A DNA stretch of 7,747 nucleotides. It comes from an uncultured Eubacteriales bacterium. GTDB taxonomy: Bacteria; Bacillota_A; Clostridia; Oscillospirales; Oscillospiraceae. The translations under genes and the position numbers were made by a program. Where the stretch lies: NCBI GenBank assembly GCA_900556015.1, contig USNH01000038.1, positions 1-7,747 of the forward strand. Reading direction: 5' to 3'. Below the pieces are notes generated by a model. The model made no database searches and had not been told where the DNA came from. It worked only from the letters and a program-made list of their open reading frames with translations. Below, in pieces: positions 1 through 6,024 of this stretch. The first letter of the stretch is position 1. Every line of letters begins with the position of its first letter.

Positions 1-1993
1 TGCGGGCAAAGTCGGTGAGCAGGCGCAGGTTGGCCTGCTTGGTGATCCAGGGGGTGGCGGTCTTCAGGTTGTCCAGGAATATCTCGGACACCACGTCATC
101 CGGCAGCAGCAGCGGCGTGCCGCCAGACAGCAGGTCGTCGCGCAGCCAGCGCAGCGTGGCGCTGTCGGTGCAGTCCACGGCGGCGATGGCCTCCAGCGGG
201 CCGGGCAGCGACGGGTACAGCCGGTGCAGGCGGTCCAGCAGCAGCACGGCGGCCAGCCGCACCGTCAGGTCGCCCCGGCGGCACATGGACACGGCGAAGG
301 TACACAGCTCACGGGCGTGGATGGGGGTCAGGGCGCTGTCCGGCAGGGCGGCGGCGGTGTCGAGAAGCTGAAAGGCTACGGTGTCCTCCGTGTCCTCCGG
401 GCGGCGGTAGTAGGCAAAGACCGGGGCGAGGAAGCGCTCCTCCCGCCCGGGGGCGTGGTTCAGCAGGGAAATGACGGCGAATTTCAGGGCGTAGCTGATC
501 CAGCGCCGGTGCTGGGGCATCAGCTTGTGGTCGGGGTAGAGCATCTTGTCCAAATACAGCTTCCACTGCTCCACATCGGTGGCAGAGCGGGGGTCGGGAC
601 GGCTGTCCGCGGGGCGCTCCTTGGCGTAGCCCGCGTGGAAGCCGGCGATGATCTCGCCCAGCAGCGCCGCCGCCTGGCGGCGGATGTCGCCCTCGCGGTG
701 CATCAGCAGCTCATAGAGGAACGTCAGCGTCTGCACCTTTTGAGGGATGTGGAGATAGAGAGAGTAGCTTTCGAATACGCTGAGGTAGGCGCGCAGACGC
801 CGCCAGTTCGTCTCGCCGCGGGCCAGCTCTAGAAGCCGGGCGAAGCTCCGCTGGCCGGTGAGGCGGGCCATCAGCTCCATGTTGTGCGCCACGCAGCGCA
901 TGGTCAGGGCGTGGAGCGCCTCGTCATCGGTCATCAGCGCGGCGTGCTTCTCCGGCAGGGGTGCGGTGTCGCCGCCTTGCAGCGTCACGTCCACGCCCCG
1001 GTCGATCATGTAGCGCTCGAAGTCCTGCAAGCGGGCGTAAACACGGGTGTAGCGCTGCTTTTTCATGCCGTCCACGTCGTCCAGCTTGGACAGGATCACC
1101 TGGAACGCCTCGTCCAGGGACGAGATGCGGGTGATCTCCCGGCCCTGGCCGTCGTGGATCTGCTTCACGCGGAAGTCGGCGTAGATCAGCAGCAGCGCCT
1201 CCACGGACAGGTAGTCCGGCTCCAGATCCCACACGGAGTGGTTGGCGGCGATGTGGCCGATGTCGGTCATGCGGCGGCGTCTGAACCACAGGTCGGTGTA
1301 GTAATAGTGCAGATAGGGCACGCGCTCGCCGGGCCTGCATCCGAATTTTCCGATGTCGTGGCCGGCGGCAGCGCCGGACACCAGCGCTAGATCCACCGCC
1401 GTGCCGCTGCGGCGCAGGGCACGGGCCGCCGTCAATGCCACGTGGTGTACCCCGGCGATGTGCTCCAGCGTGCGGAAGGGCGTTACCTCCAGCCCCAGGC
1501 GCATCAGCTCGTAGACGTACTCCCGCTTCCACTGGCGCAGAAATTTGGCGTAGGACGGGGCGCAGGCGCTGTCCGCCAGCTCCGTCTCCGTGAGGAAATC
1601 AAAGGTGTAGGCCGGGTCGTGGGGCAGCAGCTCGCCCTCGGCGGCGAACAGCACCTGCAAGACCGACAGAAAGAACACCGCGCCGGGGGCGCAGGGCTCG
1701 TCCTGCTCCCGCTCCGGGTACAAAAGCCGCCGGGCGAAGTCGTAGCTGTACGCCAGCCAGCCCTCCTCCGGCCCGACCGGGCACAGGATGTCCAGCTCCG
1801 GGCGGCACAGGGCTAGCACATCGGCGCAGCGCAGCCGCGTGCCGTTGAACAGCGGCGCGAACCGCTGCATATAGCTGTCGCCCTCAGGCCGGGCCAGCAG
1901 CTGCTCCCGCCCCGCCAGCCAGTCGGCGGCGCTGCGGTCGGCCAACCGGCGGCGCAGGGCCAGGTCCATCTGCCGGATACGCTTCTTGTTCAT
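1..1993 (-). CDS. Large HD-domain protein (putative metal-dependent phosphohydrolase), 3' end off the left edge
   Basis: One uninterrupted reading frame runs from an ATG at 1993 to the left edge (664 residues seen, no stop). The start is set by a GGAGG at 2002-2006, 8 nt upstream; the other ATG at 2000 lies in a different frame and too close to that site. An HD signature is visible: H183/H184 (GVHHVAL), H212-D213 (GHDIGKFG), H247 and H252 (GHIAANHSVW) and D273 (YADFRVK). These are the expected metal ligands of HD phosphohydrolases, and the second half resembles the YqeK-type pattern. Residues 1-177 match nothing I recognise. The part after the HD domain is predicted helical, with HEAT-like stretches around 420-455 and 560-600. 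There is no signal peptide or membrane segment, so it is probably cytoplasmic. Substrate is unknown; a nucleotide or polyphosphate is a family-based guess. Some large clostridial HD proteins carry a nucleotidyltransferase domain further on, but that part is not in view. It is transcribed divergently from the efflux operon. Confidence 0.85.
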   Translation of the reverse strand, partial: MNKKRIRQMDLALRRRLADRSAADWLAGREQLLARPEGDSYMQRFAPLFNGTRLRCADVLALCRPELDILCPVGPEEGWLAYSYDFARRLLYPEREQDEPCAPGAVFFLSVLQVLFAAEGELLPHDPAYTFDFLTETELADSACAPSYAKFLRQWKREYVYELMRLGLEVTPFRTLEHIAGVHHVALTAARALRRSGTAVDLALVSGAAAGHDIGKFGCRPGERVPYLHYYYTDLWFRRRRMTDIGHIAANHSVWDLEPDYLSVEALLLIYADFRVKQIHDGQGREITRISSLDEAFQVILSKLDDVDGMKKQRYTRVYARLQDFERYMIDRGVDVTLQGGDTAPLPEKHAALMTDDEALHALTMRCVAHNMELMARLTGQRSFARLLELARGETNWRRLRAYLSVFESYSLYLHIPQKVQTLTFLYELLMHREGDIRRQAAALLGEIIAGFHAGYAKERPADSRPDPRSATDVEQWKLYLDKMLYPDHKLMPQHRRWISYALKFAVISLLNHAPGREERFLAPVFAYYRRPEDTEDTVAFQLLDTAAALPDSALTPIHARELCTFAVSMCRRGDLTVRLAAVLLLDRLHRLYPSLPGPLEAIAAVDCTDSATLRWLRDDLLSGGTPLLLPDDVVSEIFLDNLKTATPWITKQANLRLLTDFAR

Positions 1994-2001
1994 GGCGCAT
2001 A

Positions 2002-2006
2002 CCTCC
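2002..2006 (-). promoter_or_regulatory. Ribosome binding site deciding the HD-protein start
   Basis: On the minus strand this reads GGAGG and sits 8 nt before the ATG at 1993. It would be only 1 nt before the alternative ATG at 2000, which is too close, so it selects 1993. Confidence 0.8.
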
Positions 2007-2063
2007 GTTTTCGGGTAGCCGGGACGGCGCTGCCCGGCGAGTCGATAGTTGATACTTTATAAC

Positions 2064-2093
2064 ATAATAAATCCCAAGGCGCGGCGCTGTCAA
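2064..2093 (-). promoter_or_regulatory. Sigma-A-type promoter of the HD-protein gene
   Basis: Read on the minus strand, a perfect -35 TTGACA (2088-2093) is followed after 18 bp by a -10 TATTAT (2064-2069, one mismatch to TATAAT). Transcription would begin near 2057, giving a leader of about 64 nt before the ATG at 1993. The spacer is GC-rich next to the -35 and AT-rich around the -10. The 11-bp direct repeats begin about 25 bp upstream of the -35, so a factor bound there could also touch this promoter. Confidence 0.7.
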
Positions 2094-2117
2094 TATTCCG
2101 CGCCGCTTTCCCGGGTC

Positions 2118-2150
2118 GTTGTCACCATTTTGTCACCGCTTTGTCTCCCA
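2118..2150 (+). repeat. Three 11-bp tandem direct repeats, likely response-regulator operator
   Basis: Three head-to-tail units are phased exactly 11 bp apart: GTTGTCACCAT (2118), TTTGTCACCGC (2129) and TTTGTCTCCCA (2140). The shared core is TTGTCACC, with one change in the third copy. Direct repeats with one-helical-turn phasing immediately upstream of a -35 are the known binding pattern of OmpR/PhoB-family response regulators; PhoB boxes contain TGTCA and WalR boxes TGTWAH. The array ends 5 bp before the -35 of the plus-strand promoter at 2155. Similar boxes occur at 7321-7353. The regulator itself is not in the window, so its identity is inference. Confidence 0.6.
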
Positions 2151-2154
2151 TTTT

Positions 2155-2183
2155 TAGACAGTCCTTAAGCTGGTGTTCATAAT
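2155..2183 (+). promoter_or_regulatory. Sigma-A-type promoter of the efflux operon
   Basis: A -35 TAGACA (2155-2160) and a -10 CATAAT (2178-2183) are separated by 17 bp, each with one mismatch to consensus. Transcription would start near 2190, about 160 nt before the first gene. The 11-bp repeats lie directly upstream of the -35, the position expected for an activator of the OmpR/PhoB class. Confidence 0.7.
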
Positions 2184-2210
2184 TTGTTCACGAATAGAGG
2201 GCGCTTGTCA

Positions 2211-2219
2211 TGCTATGAT
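2211..2219 (+). promoter_or_regulatory. Possible second, extended -10 promoter of the efflux operon
   Basis: TGCTATGAT fits an extended -10 (TGN followed by TATGAT, one mismatch to TATAAT). No convincing -35 lies 16-18 bp upstream, so it would rely on the TG extension. If used, it starts a shorter leader near 2226 and would lie outside direct control by the 11-bp repeats. Confidence 0.35.
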
Positions 2220-2229
2220 AGGGGAGACG

Positions 2230-2320
2230 AGACGGCGATTTTTGGCAGGGGCGGAACATTTCCCGCCGCCGCGCCGTCTATATAGTCAAGTACATGACCG
2301 CGCCCGCCCCGTGGCGGGCG
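2230..2320 (+). other. GC-rich structured leader with two hairpins
   Basis: Two inverted repeats lie in the untranslated leader of the operon. The first has 8-nt arms AGACGGCG (2230-2237) and CGCCGTCT (2272-2279), enclosing a further GCGG/CCGC pairing (2251-2254 with 2263-2266). The second is a tight hairpin with an 8-bp stem (2301-2308 with 2313-2320) and a 4-nt loop. It is followed by six A residues rather than a U-run, so it is not an intrinsic terminator. The second hairpin ends 16 nt before the ribosome binding site. An RNA-stability or translation-control role is possible; no known riboswitch was recognised. Confidence 0.4.
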
Positions 2321-2336
2321 GCGAAAAAACGGCAAA

Positions 2337-2342
2337 AAGGAG
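2337..2342 (+). promoter_or_regulatory. Ribosome binding site deciding the start of the first adaptor
   Basis: AAGGAG lies 7 nt before the ATG at 2350. It selects this start over the upstream in-frame GTG at 2173 and ATG at 2215, neither of which would place a signal peptide at the N-terminus. Confidence 0.85.
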
Positions 2343-2349
2343 AAACGAA

Positions 2350-3672
2350 ATGAAGAAAGCTGCGTTTTTGCTGGCCCTGGTGATGCTCCTGGGTCTACTG
2401 CCCGGCTGCGGCCAGGCGGAGGGCGAGGCCTCCGTTCAATCCGTGTCCATGATCTGCGGACTGGGCTCGGTGGGCCTGGCCGACCGCTTCGGCGGCATCG
2501 TCAGCCCCCTGGGCGAGACGAAGATCAAAAAGGATGACTCCCTCACCGTGGACACCATCAAGGTAAAGGTGGGCGACACGGTGGCGGTGGGTGATGTGCT
2601 GTTCACCTACGACCTGAGCGAATTGCAGCGCAATCTGGAGAAGGCGCAGCTGGAGTTGGAGCAGCAGCAGAACCAGCTGGAGAACAAGGAGAGCGAAAAG
2701 AAGGATTTGGAGGAGCAGCGGGATCAGACCGGCGATGACGCCGCCCGCCGGGAGTATACCCTTCAGATCCGGGAGGCCAATCTGGACATCCTGACCTACA
2801 AGGCCAACATTTCCTCCAAGAAGAAGGACATCGAGAAGGTGCAGAACAACCTGAAGAACGCCTCCGTCAAGTCCGAGGTAGCCGGCGAGGTGCAGGCCAT
2901 CAACGAAAACGGCGGCAGCGACAACAACGGCAACCCCCTGCCCTTCATGACCATCGTGGAGACCAGCGGCTTCCGGGTGAAGGGCTACGTCAACGAGAAC
3001 AACGCCGCCGCCCTGCGGGAGGGCACGGAGGTCATCATCCGCTCCCGCGTCAGCGATCAGACGTGGAAGGGCAGCGTGGACACCGTGGACTGGAACAACC
3101 CGGTGCAGCAGCAGAGCTACTATGACAGCGACACCAGCCTGTCCAGCAAGTACCCGTTCTACGTGGCGCTGGACGAGGGCGATGGGCTGCTGCTGGGCCA
3201 GCACGTCTACATCGAGCCGGACTACGGCCAGGAGGACGAGCAGGACGCCAGTGCCATCAATCTGCCGTCCTACTTCATCAGCGACCCGGACGGCAAGCCC
3301 TGGGTGTGGGCGCAGAGCAGCAAGGGCAAGCTGGAAAAGCGTGACCTGAAGCTGGGCGAATACAACGCAGATACGGATACATATCCCGTGCTGGAGGGCC
3401 TGACGGCGGAGGACTACATCGCTTACCCCGACGAGAGCCTAAAGGCCGGCATGGCCTGCGTGACCTATGACGACGCCACCTTTGATCCCGGCACGAACGG
3501 CGGCACAAACGGCGGCATGGACGGCGGCATGATCGGCGGCTCGGCGGACGTCCCTACGGATGAGGGCACTTCCTCTGCTATCGGCGGTGAGACGGAGGGC
3601 ACGACGAACGTGGAGTATGGCGGTATGGCGGAGTCCACCGCGCCGGTGATTACCCCGCCGATGGAGGGCTGA
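2350..3672 (+). CDS. Lipoprotein membrane-fusion adaptor (MacA/YknX/HlyD-like) of an ABC exporter
   Basis: This 440-residue protein is the extracytoplasmic adaptor that links an ABC permease to its exported substrate. It begins with a lipoprotein signal peptide: K2-K3, a hydrophobic core to L17, and a Cys at 20 in LLPGC; the Pro at -2 is slightly unusual. A split lipoyl domain follows, the first half around 67-88 (VKVGDTVAVGDVLFTYD) and the second around 172-190 (KSEVAGEVQAINENGG). Between them is a coiled-coil hairpin of about 90-170, rich in Glu, Gln, Lys and Leu. A beta-barrel domain lies around 205-290 and a membrane-proximal domain around 300-370. A low-complexity Gly-rich tail (380-440) is not part of the usual family fold. 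The stop is followed 2 nt later by the ATPase gene, so the two are co-translated. It shares domain order and a C-terminal pattern (KLEKR, then L-T-x-EDY) with the second adaptor at 4348-6012. Family is confident; substrate is unknown. Confidence 0.9.
   Translation: MKKAAFLLALVMLLGLLPGCGQAEGEASVQSVSMICGLGSVGLADRFGGIVSPLGETKIKKDDSLTVDTIKVKVGDTVAVGDVLFTYDLSELQRNLEKAQLELEQQQNQLENKESEKKDLEEQRDQTGDDAARREYTLQIREANLDILTYKANISSKKKDIEKVQNNLKNASVKSEVAGEVQAINENGGSDNNGNPLPFMTIVETSGFRVKGYVNENNAAALREGTEVIIRSRVSDQTWKGSVDTVDWNNPVQQQSYYDSDTSLSSKYPFYVALDEGDGLLLGQHVYIEPDYGQEDEQDASAINLPSYFISDPDGKPWVWAQSSKGKLEKRDLKLGEYNADTDTYPVLEGLTAEDYIAYPDESLKAGMACVTYDDATFDPGTNGGTNGGMDGGMIGGSADVPTDEGTSSAIGGETEGTTNVEYGGMAESTAPVITPPMEG
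3490..3537 (+). repeat. Four 12-bp in-frame repeats encoding a Gly-rich tetrapeptide
   Basis: Within the first adaptor, four 12-bp units encode GTNG, GTNG, GMDG and GMIG (residues 381-396). The units begin GGC and end GGC, and the middle codons vary. The pattern suggests expansion by slippage or unequal recombination. It opens the flexible C-terminal tail. Confidence 0.75.
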
Positions 3673-3674
3673 CT

Positions 3675-4355
3675 ATGATCCTTGAAATGCGTGACATCTG
3701 CAAGGACTACCCCATGGGCAAGGGCGTGGCACACATTCTGAAGAACGTGAACCTTGACGTGGGGGAGGGCGAGTACCTTGCCATCATGGGCCCTTCCGGC
3801 AGCGGAAAGACCACACTGATGAACCTGATCGGGTGCTTGGACGTGCCCACCAGCGGCAGCTATCTGCTGGGCGGGCGGGACATCACCCAGTGTACCAACA
3901 AGCAGCTGGCGGAGGTGCGGAACAAGGAGCTGGGCTTCGTGTTCCAGTCCTTCAACCTGCTGCCCAAGCTGACGGCGCTGGACAACGTGGCGCTGCCGCT
4001 GCTGTACGGCGGCGTGAAGAAGGCGGAGCGGCTGGAGCGCGCCCGTGCGGCGCTGGAGACGGTGGGTCTCAGCGACCGGGTGGATCACCGGCCCGACCAG
4101 CTGTCCGGCGGCCAGTGCCAGCGCGTGGCCATCGCCCGTGCCATCGTGGGCGAGCCGAAGCTGCTGCTGGCGGATGAGCCTACCGGCGCACTGGACAGCG
4201 CCAGCGGCGCACAGGTCATGGAGCTGTTCCAGCAGCTTCACGACAGGGGCTCGACCATCATCATGATCACCCACGACCGCAGCATCGCCCACCACGCCCA
4301 TACCATCAAGACCATCCGCGACGGCGTACTGTCGGGAGGTGACGAGAGTGAATAA
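3675..4355 (+). CDS. ABC transporter ATPase, MacB/LolD/YknY family
   Basis: A complete 226-residue nucleotide-binding subunit, the usual length for this family. It hydrolyses ATP in the cytoplasm to drive the FtsX-type permease encoded at 6025-7272. All motifs are intact: Walker A GPSGSGKTT (39-47), Q-loop Q91 in FVFQSFNLLP, signature LSGGQ (143-147), Walker B LLLADEP with catalytic E168, D-loop GALD (171-174) and H-loop H200 in MITHD. The residue after LSGGQ is Cys148, where Gln is more common; this should be neutral. The TNKQLAEVRNKELGFVFQ stretch is typical of the MacB/LolD branch. The ATG follows the first adaptor's stop by 2 nt, and its GGAGG site (3663-3667, 7 nt before the ATG) lies inside that gene's last codons. 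The 3' end overlaps the next gene by 8 nt, so translation is probably coupled on both sides. Confidence 0.95.
   Translation: MILEMRDICKDYPMGKGVAHILKNVNLDVGEGEYLAIMGPSGSGKTTLMNLIGCLDVPTSGSYLLGGRDITQCTNKQLAEVRNKELGFVFQSFNLLPKLTALDNVALPLLYGGVKKAERLERARAALETVGLSDRVDHRPDQLSGGQCQRVAIARAIVGEPKLLLADEPTGALDSASGAQVMELFQQLHDRGSTIIMITHDRSIAHHAHTIKTIRDGVLSGGDESE
4334..4339 (+). promoter_or_regulatory. Ribosome binding site deciding the GTG start of the second adaptor
   Basis: GGGAGG here overlaps the upstream in-frame GTG at 4339, which therefore cannot be the start. It lies 8 nt before the GTG at 4348, which is taken as the start. The site is inside the last codons of the ATPase gene. Confidence 0.75.
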
Positions 4356-6012
4356 GAAGCTGAAAAAGATCATCATCACCGCCGCCATCGCGGTGGCCGC
4401 CTGCGGCGCGGTGTGGGGCGGACTGACCATCGCCCGCAACGCCCAGCGGGGCGACGTGAACGTGTACTCCGTCAGCGATTTCGCCATGACCAACTACTGG
4501 GGCGACACATCCAGTACCAACGGCATGGTCACAACGGATAAGCTGCAAAAGATCTACGTATCCTCCACCCAAACGGTGAGCAAGGTCTATGTCACCGAGG
4601 GACAGACGGTGAAAAAGGGCGCGAAGCTGTTGAGCTACGACTCCTCCCTGTCCCAGGCGGAGGTGGAGCGGGCGCAGATCCAGTACGAGCGCCAGTCCGG
4701 CAACCTGGAGGACGCCAAGACGGAGTTCAAGCTCCTGCAAAAGGCCAAGAACAAGGAGGCGCTGCAGCTGGAGCTGAACAAGCTGCAGACTCAGCTGGAC
4801 GCGGAGAAGAAGAAATACGACCAAGACCCCAGCCATCCCTACGACGGTGATAACCCGGTGACGGAGGCGCTGCTGGGCACGAAAACGGTGGAAAACAGCT
4901 CCGGCGGCAAGGAGACGGTGTACTACTACGCCTGGACCAGCAAATCCACGTTGTCGGGTGAGCATCTGCTCACCGACTTCGGCGGACGTTTGCGGGCTAC
5001 GGAGAGCACCAGCCCGCTGGTGACGAATATCGTCCTGGTGCAGCGCACCGATGATAAGATCGGCGGCAGCATCCAGGCCAACTGGGGCGTCAAGGTGACG
5101 GATACCTACACGAAGACCGGCGAGACCACCTATAAGGTCACGGTGGACGTGCAGCTGGTGACGAACCTGCCGGACTACGAAGACCCCGGCCACACCTACA
5201 ACAGCGAGACCATTCAGAAGCTGGAGCAGCAGGTGGCCCGCGCCCAGGAGCTGATGGACAGCTCCATGACCCGGCAGGAGCTGGATGTGGCCATCGGCAC
5301 GAAGTACAAGGAGATCGGCCAGCTGGAGACCAGCCTGAAGGTCGCCAAGCTGGATCTGGAGAAGAAAAAGAGCGAGCTGGGCGACGGCAACGTCTACGCC
5401 GAGTTCGACGGCACGGTGAAGGCCGTGCGGGACGCCACGGAGGCCTTTAACAGCAGCGAGGCCGTGGTGGAGCTGTCCGGCGGCGGCGGATATTACGTCA
5501 CCGGCACGCTCAGCGAGATGGATCTTGGCAGCGTTCAGGTGGGCGACACGGTGCAGATCAGCAGCTGGCGCACCGGCGTGAACTGCGAGGGCGAGATCGT
5601 GTCCATCGACGACTACCCCGCGCAGAACGGCAGCAACTCGGGCGACGGCAACAGCAACGTGTCCTACTACCCGTTCAAGGTGTTCGTCAGCGAGGACGCC
5701 AACCTCCAGCCCAACGACTACGTGGAGATGCAGTATCAGAAAACGGCGGAGGCCGACAGCGCCGACAGCCTGTATCTGGAGAGCTTCTTCCTCCGCTCCG
5801 AGAACGGCAAGAGCTACGTTATGGTACGGGGCGAAAACGACAAACTGGAGAAGCGCTGGGTGCAGACGGGCCGCGACCTGTGGGGCAGCTACACGCAGAT
5901 ACGGGGCGGCCTGACGCTGGAGGACTACGTGGCCTTCCCCTATGGCCGCGACGTGGTGGAGGGTGCTCACACCCAGGAGGCCACCGCGGATCAGCTGTAT
6001 AACGGAATGTAA
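4348..6012 (+). CDS. Second membrane-fusion adaptor (HlyD/MacA-like) with a large hairpin insertion
   Basis: A 554-residue adaptor starting at GTG 4348 and overlapping the ATPase gene by 8 nt. Lys-rich residues 2-7 precede a hydrophobic segment (8-28) that should anchor it in the membrane. A VAAC sequence (Cys19) inside it also fits a lipobox, so anchor versus lipoprotein is unresolved. The lipoyl domain is split: first half about 78-98 (VYVTEGQTVKKGAKLLSYD), second half about 348-380 (AEFDGTVKAV). Coiled-coil arms occupy about 101-157 and 285-345. Between the arms, about 158-284 is a non-coiled insertion with several beta-strand-like stretches (for example TYKVTVDVQLVTNL), not expected at a MacA hairpin tip. 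A beta-barrel (about 382-462) and membrane-proximal region (about 475-535) follow. It is over 100 residues longer than the first adaptor. It sits between ATPase and permease genes and probably forms a mixed or alternative adaptor ring with the first. Function of the insertion is unknown. Confidence 0.88.
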   Translation: MNKKLKKIIITAAIAVAACGAVWGGLTIARNAQRGDVNVYSVSDFAMTNYWGDTSSTNGMVTTDKLQKIYVSSTQTVSKVYVTEGQTVKKGAKLLSYDSSLSQAEVERAQIQYERQSGNLEDAKTEFKLLQKAKNKEALQLELNKLQTQLDAEKKKYDQDPSHPYDGDNPVTEALLGTKTVENSSGGKETVYYYAWTSKSTLSGEHLLTDFGGRLRATESTSPLVTNIVLVQRTDDKIGGSIQANWGVKVTDTYTKTGETTYKVTVDVQLVTNLPDYEDPGHTYNSETIQKLEQQVARAQELMDSSMTRQELDVAIGTKYKEIGQLETSLKVAKLDLEKKKSELGDGNVYAEFDGTVKAVRDATEAFNSSEAVVELSGGGGYYVTGTLSEMDLGSVQVGDTVQISSWRTGVNCEGEIVSIDDYPAQNGSNSGDGNSNVSYYPFKVFVSEDANLQPNDYVEMQYQKTAEADSADSLYLESFFLRSENGKSYVMVRGENDKLEKRWVQTGRDLWGSYTQIRGGLTLEDYVAFPYGRDVVEGAHTQEATADQLYNGM

Positions 6013-6024
6013 GGAGGCGGGACA

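Noticed and set aside
224..1390. Plus-strand frames of 202 and 168 residues (224-832 and 884-1390)
   Set aside because: They are antisense to the continuous HD-protein frame, whose catalytic motifs show that the minus strand is coding.
2118..2150. Short repeats as a CRISPR array
   Set aside because: The units are 11 bp and contiguous with no unique spacers; the pattern fits a protein-binding site.
2301..2329. Hairpin in the leader as an intrinsic terminator/attenuator
   Set aside because: The strong stem is followed by A residues, not U, so it lacks the sequence for intrinsic termination on the plus strand; on the minus strand the T-run precedes the stem.
2173..2349. N-terminal extension of the first adaptor from GTG 2173 or ATG 2215
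   Set aside because: The region holds a promoter -10 and the leader; the extension would bury the lipoprotein signal, and the AAGGAG site points to ATG 2350.
2395..3204. 269-residue minus-strand frame opposite the first adaptor
   Set aside because: It is a shadow of the coiled-coil codons giving runs of Leu/Gln/Val; no domain is recognised.
4339..4347. GTG at 4339 as start of the second adaptor
   Set aside because: It overlaps the GGGAGG ribosome binding site; GTG 4348 has correct 8-nt spacing.
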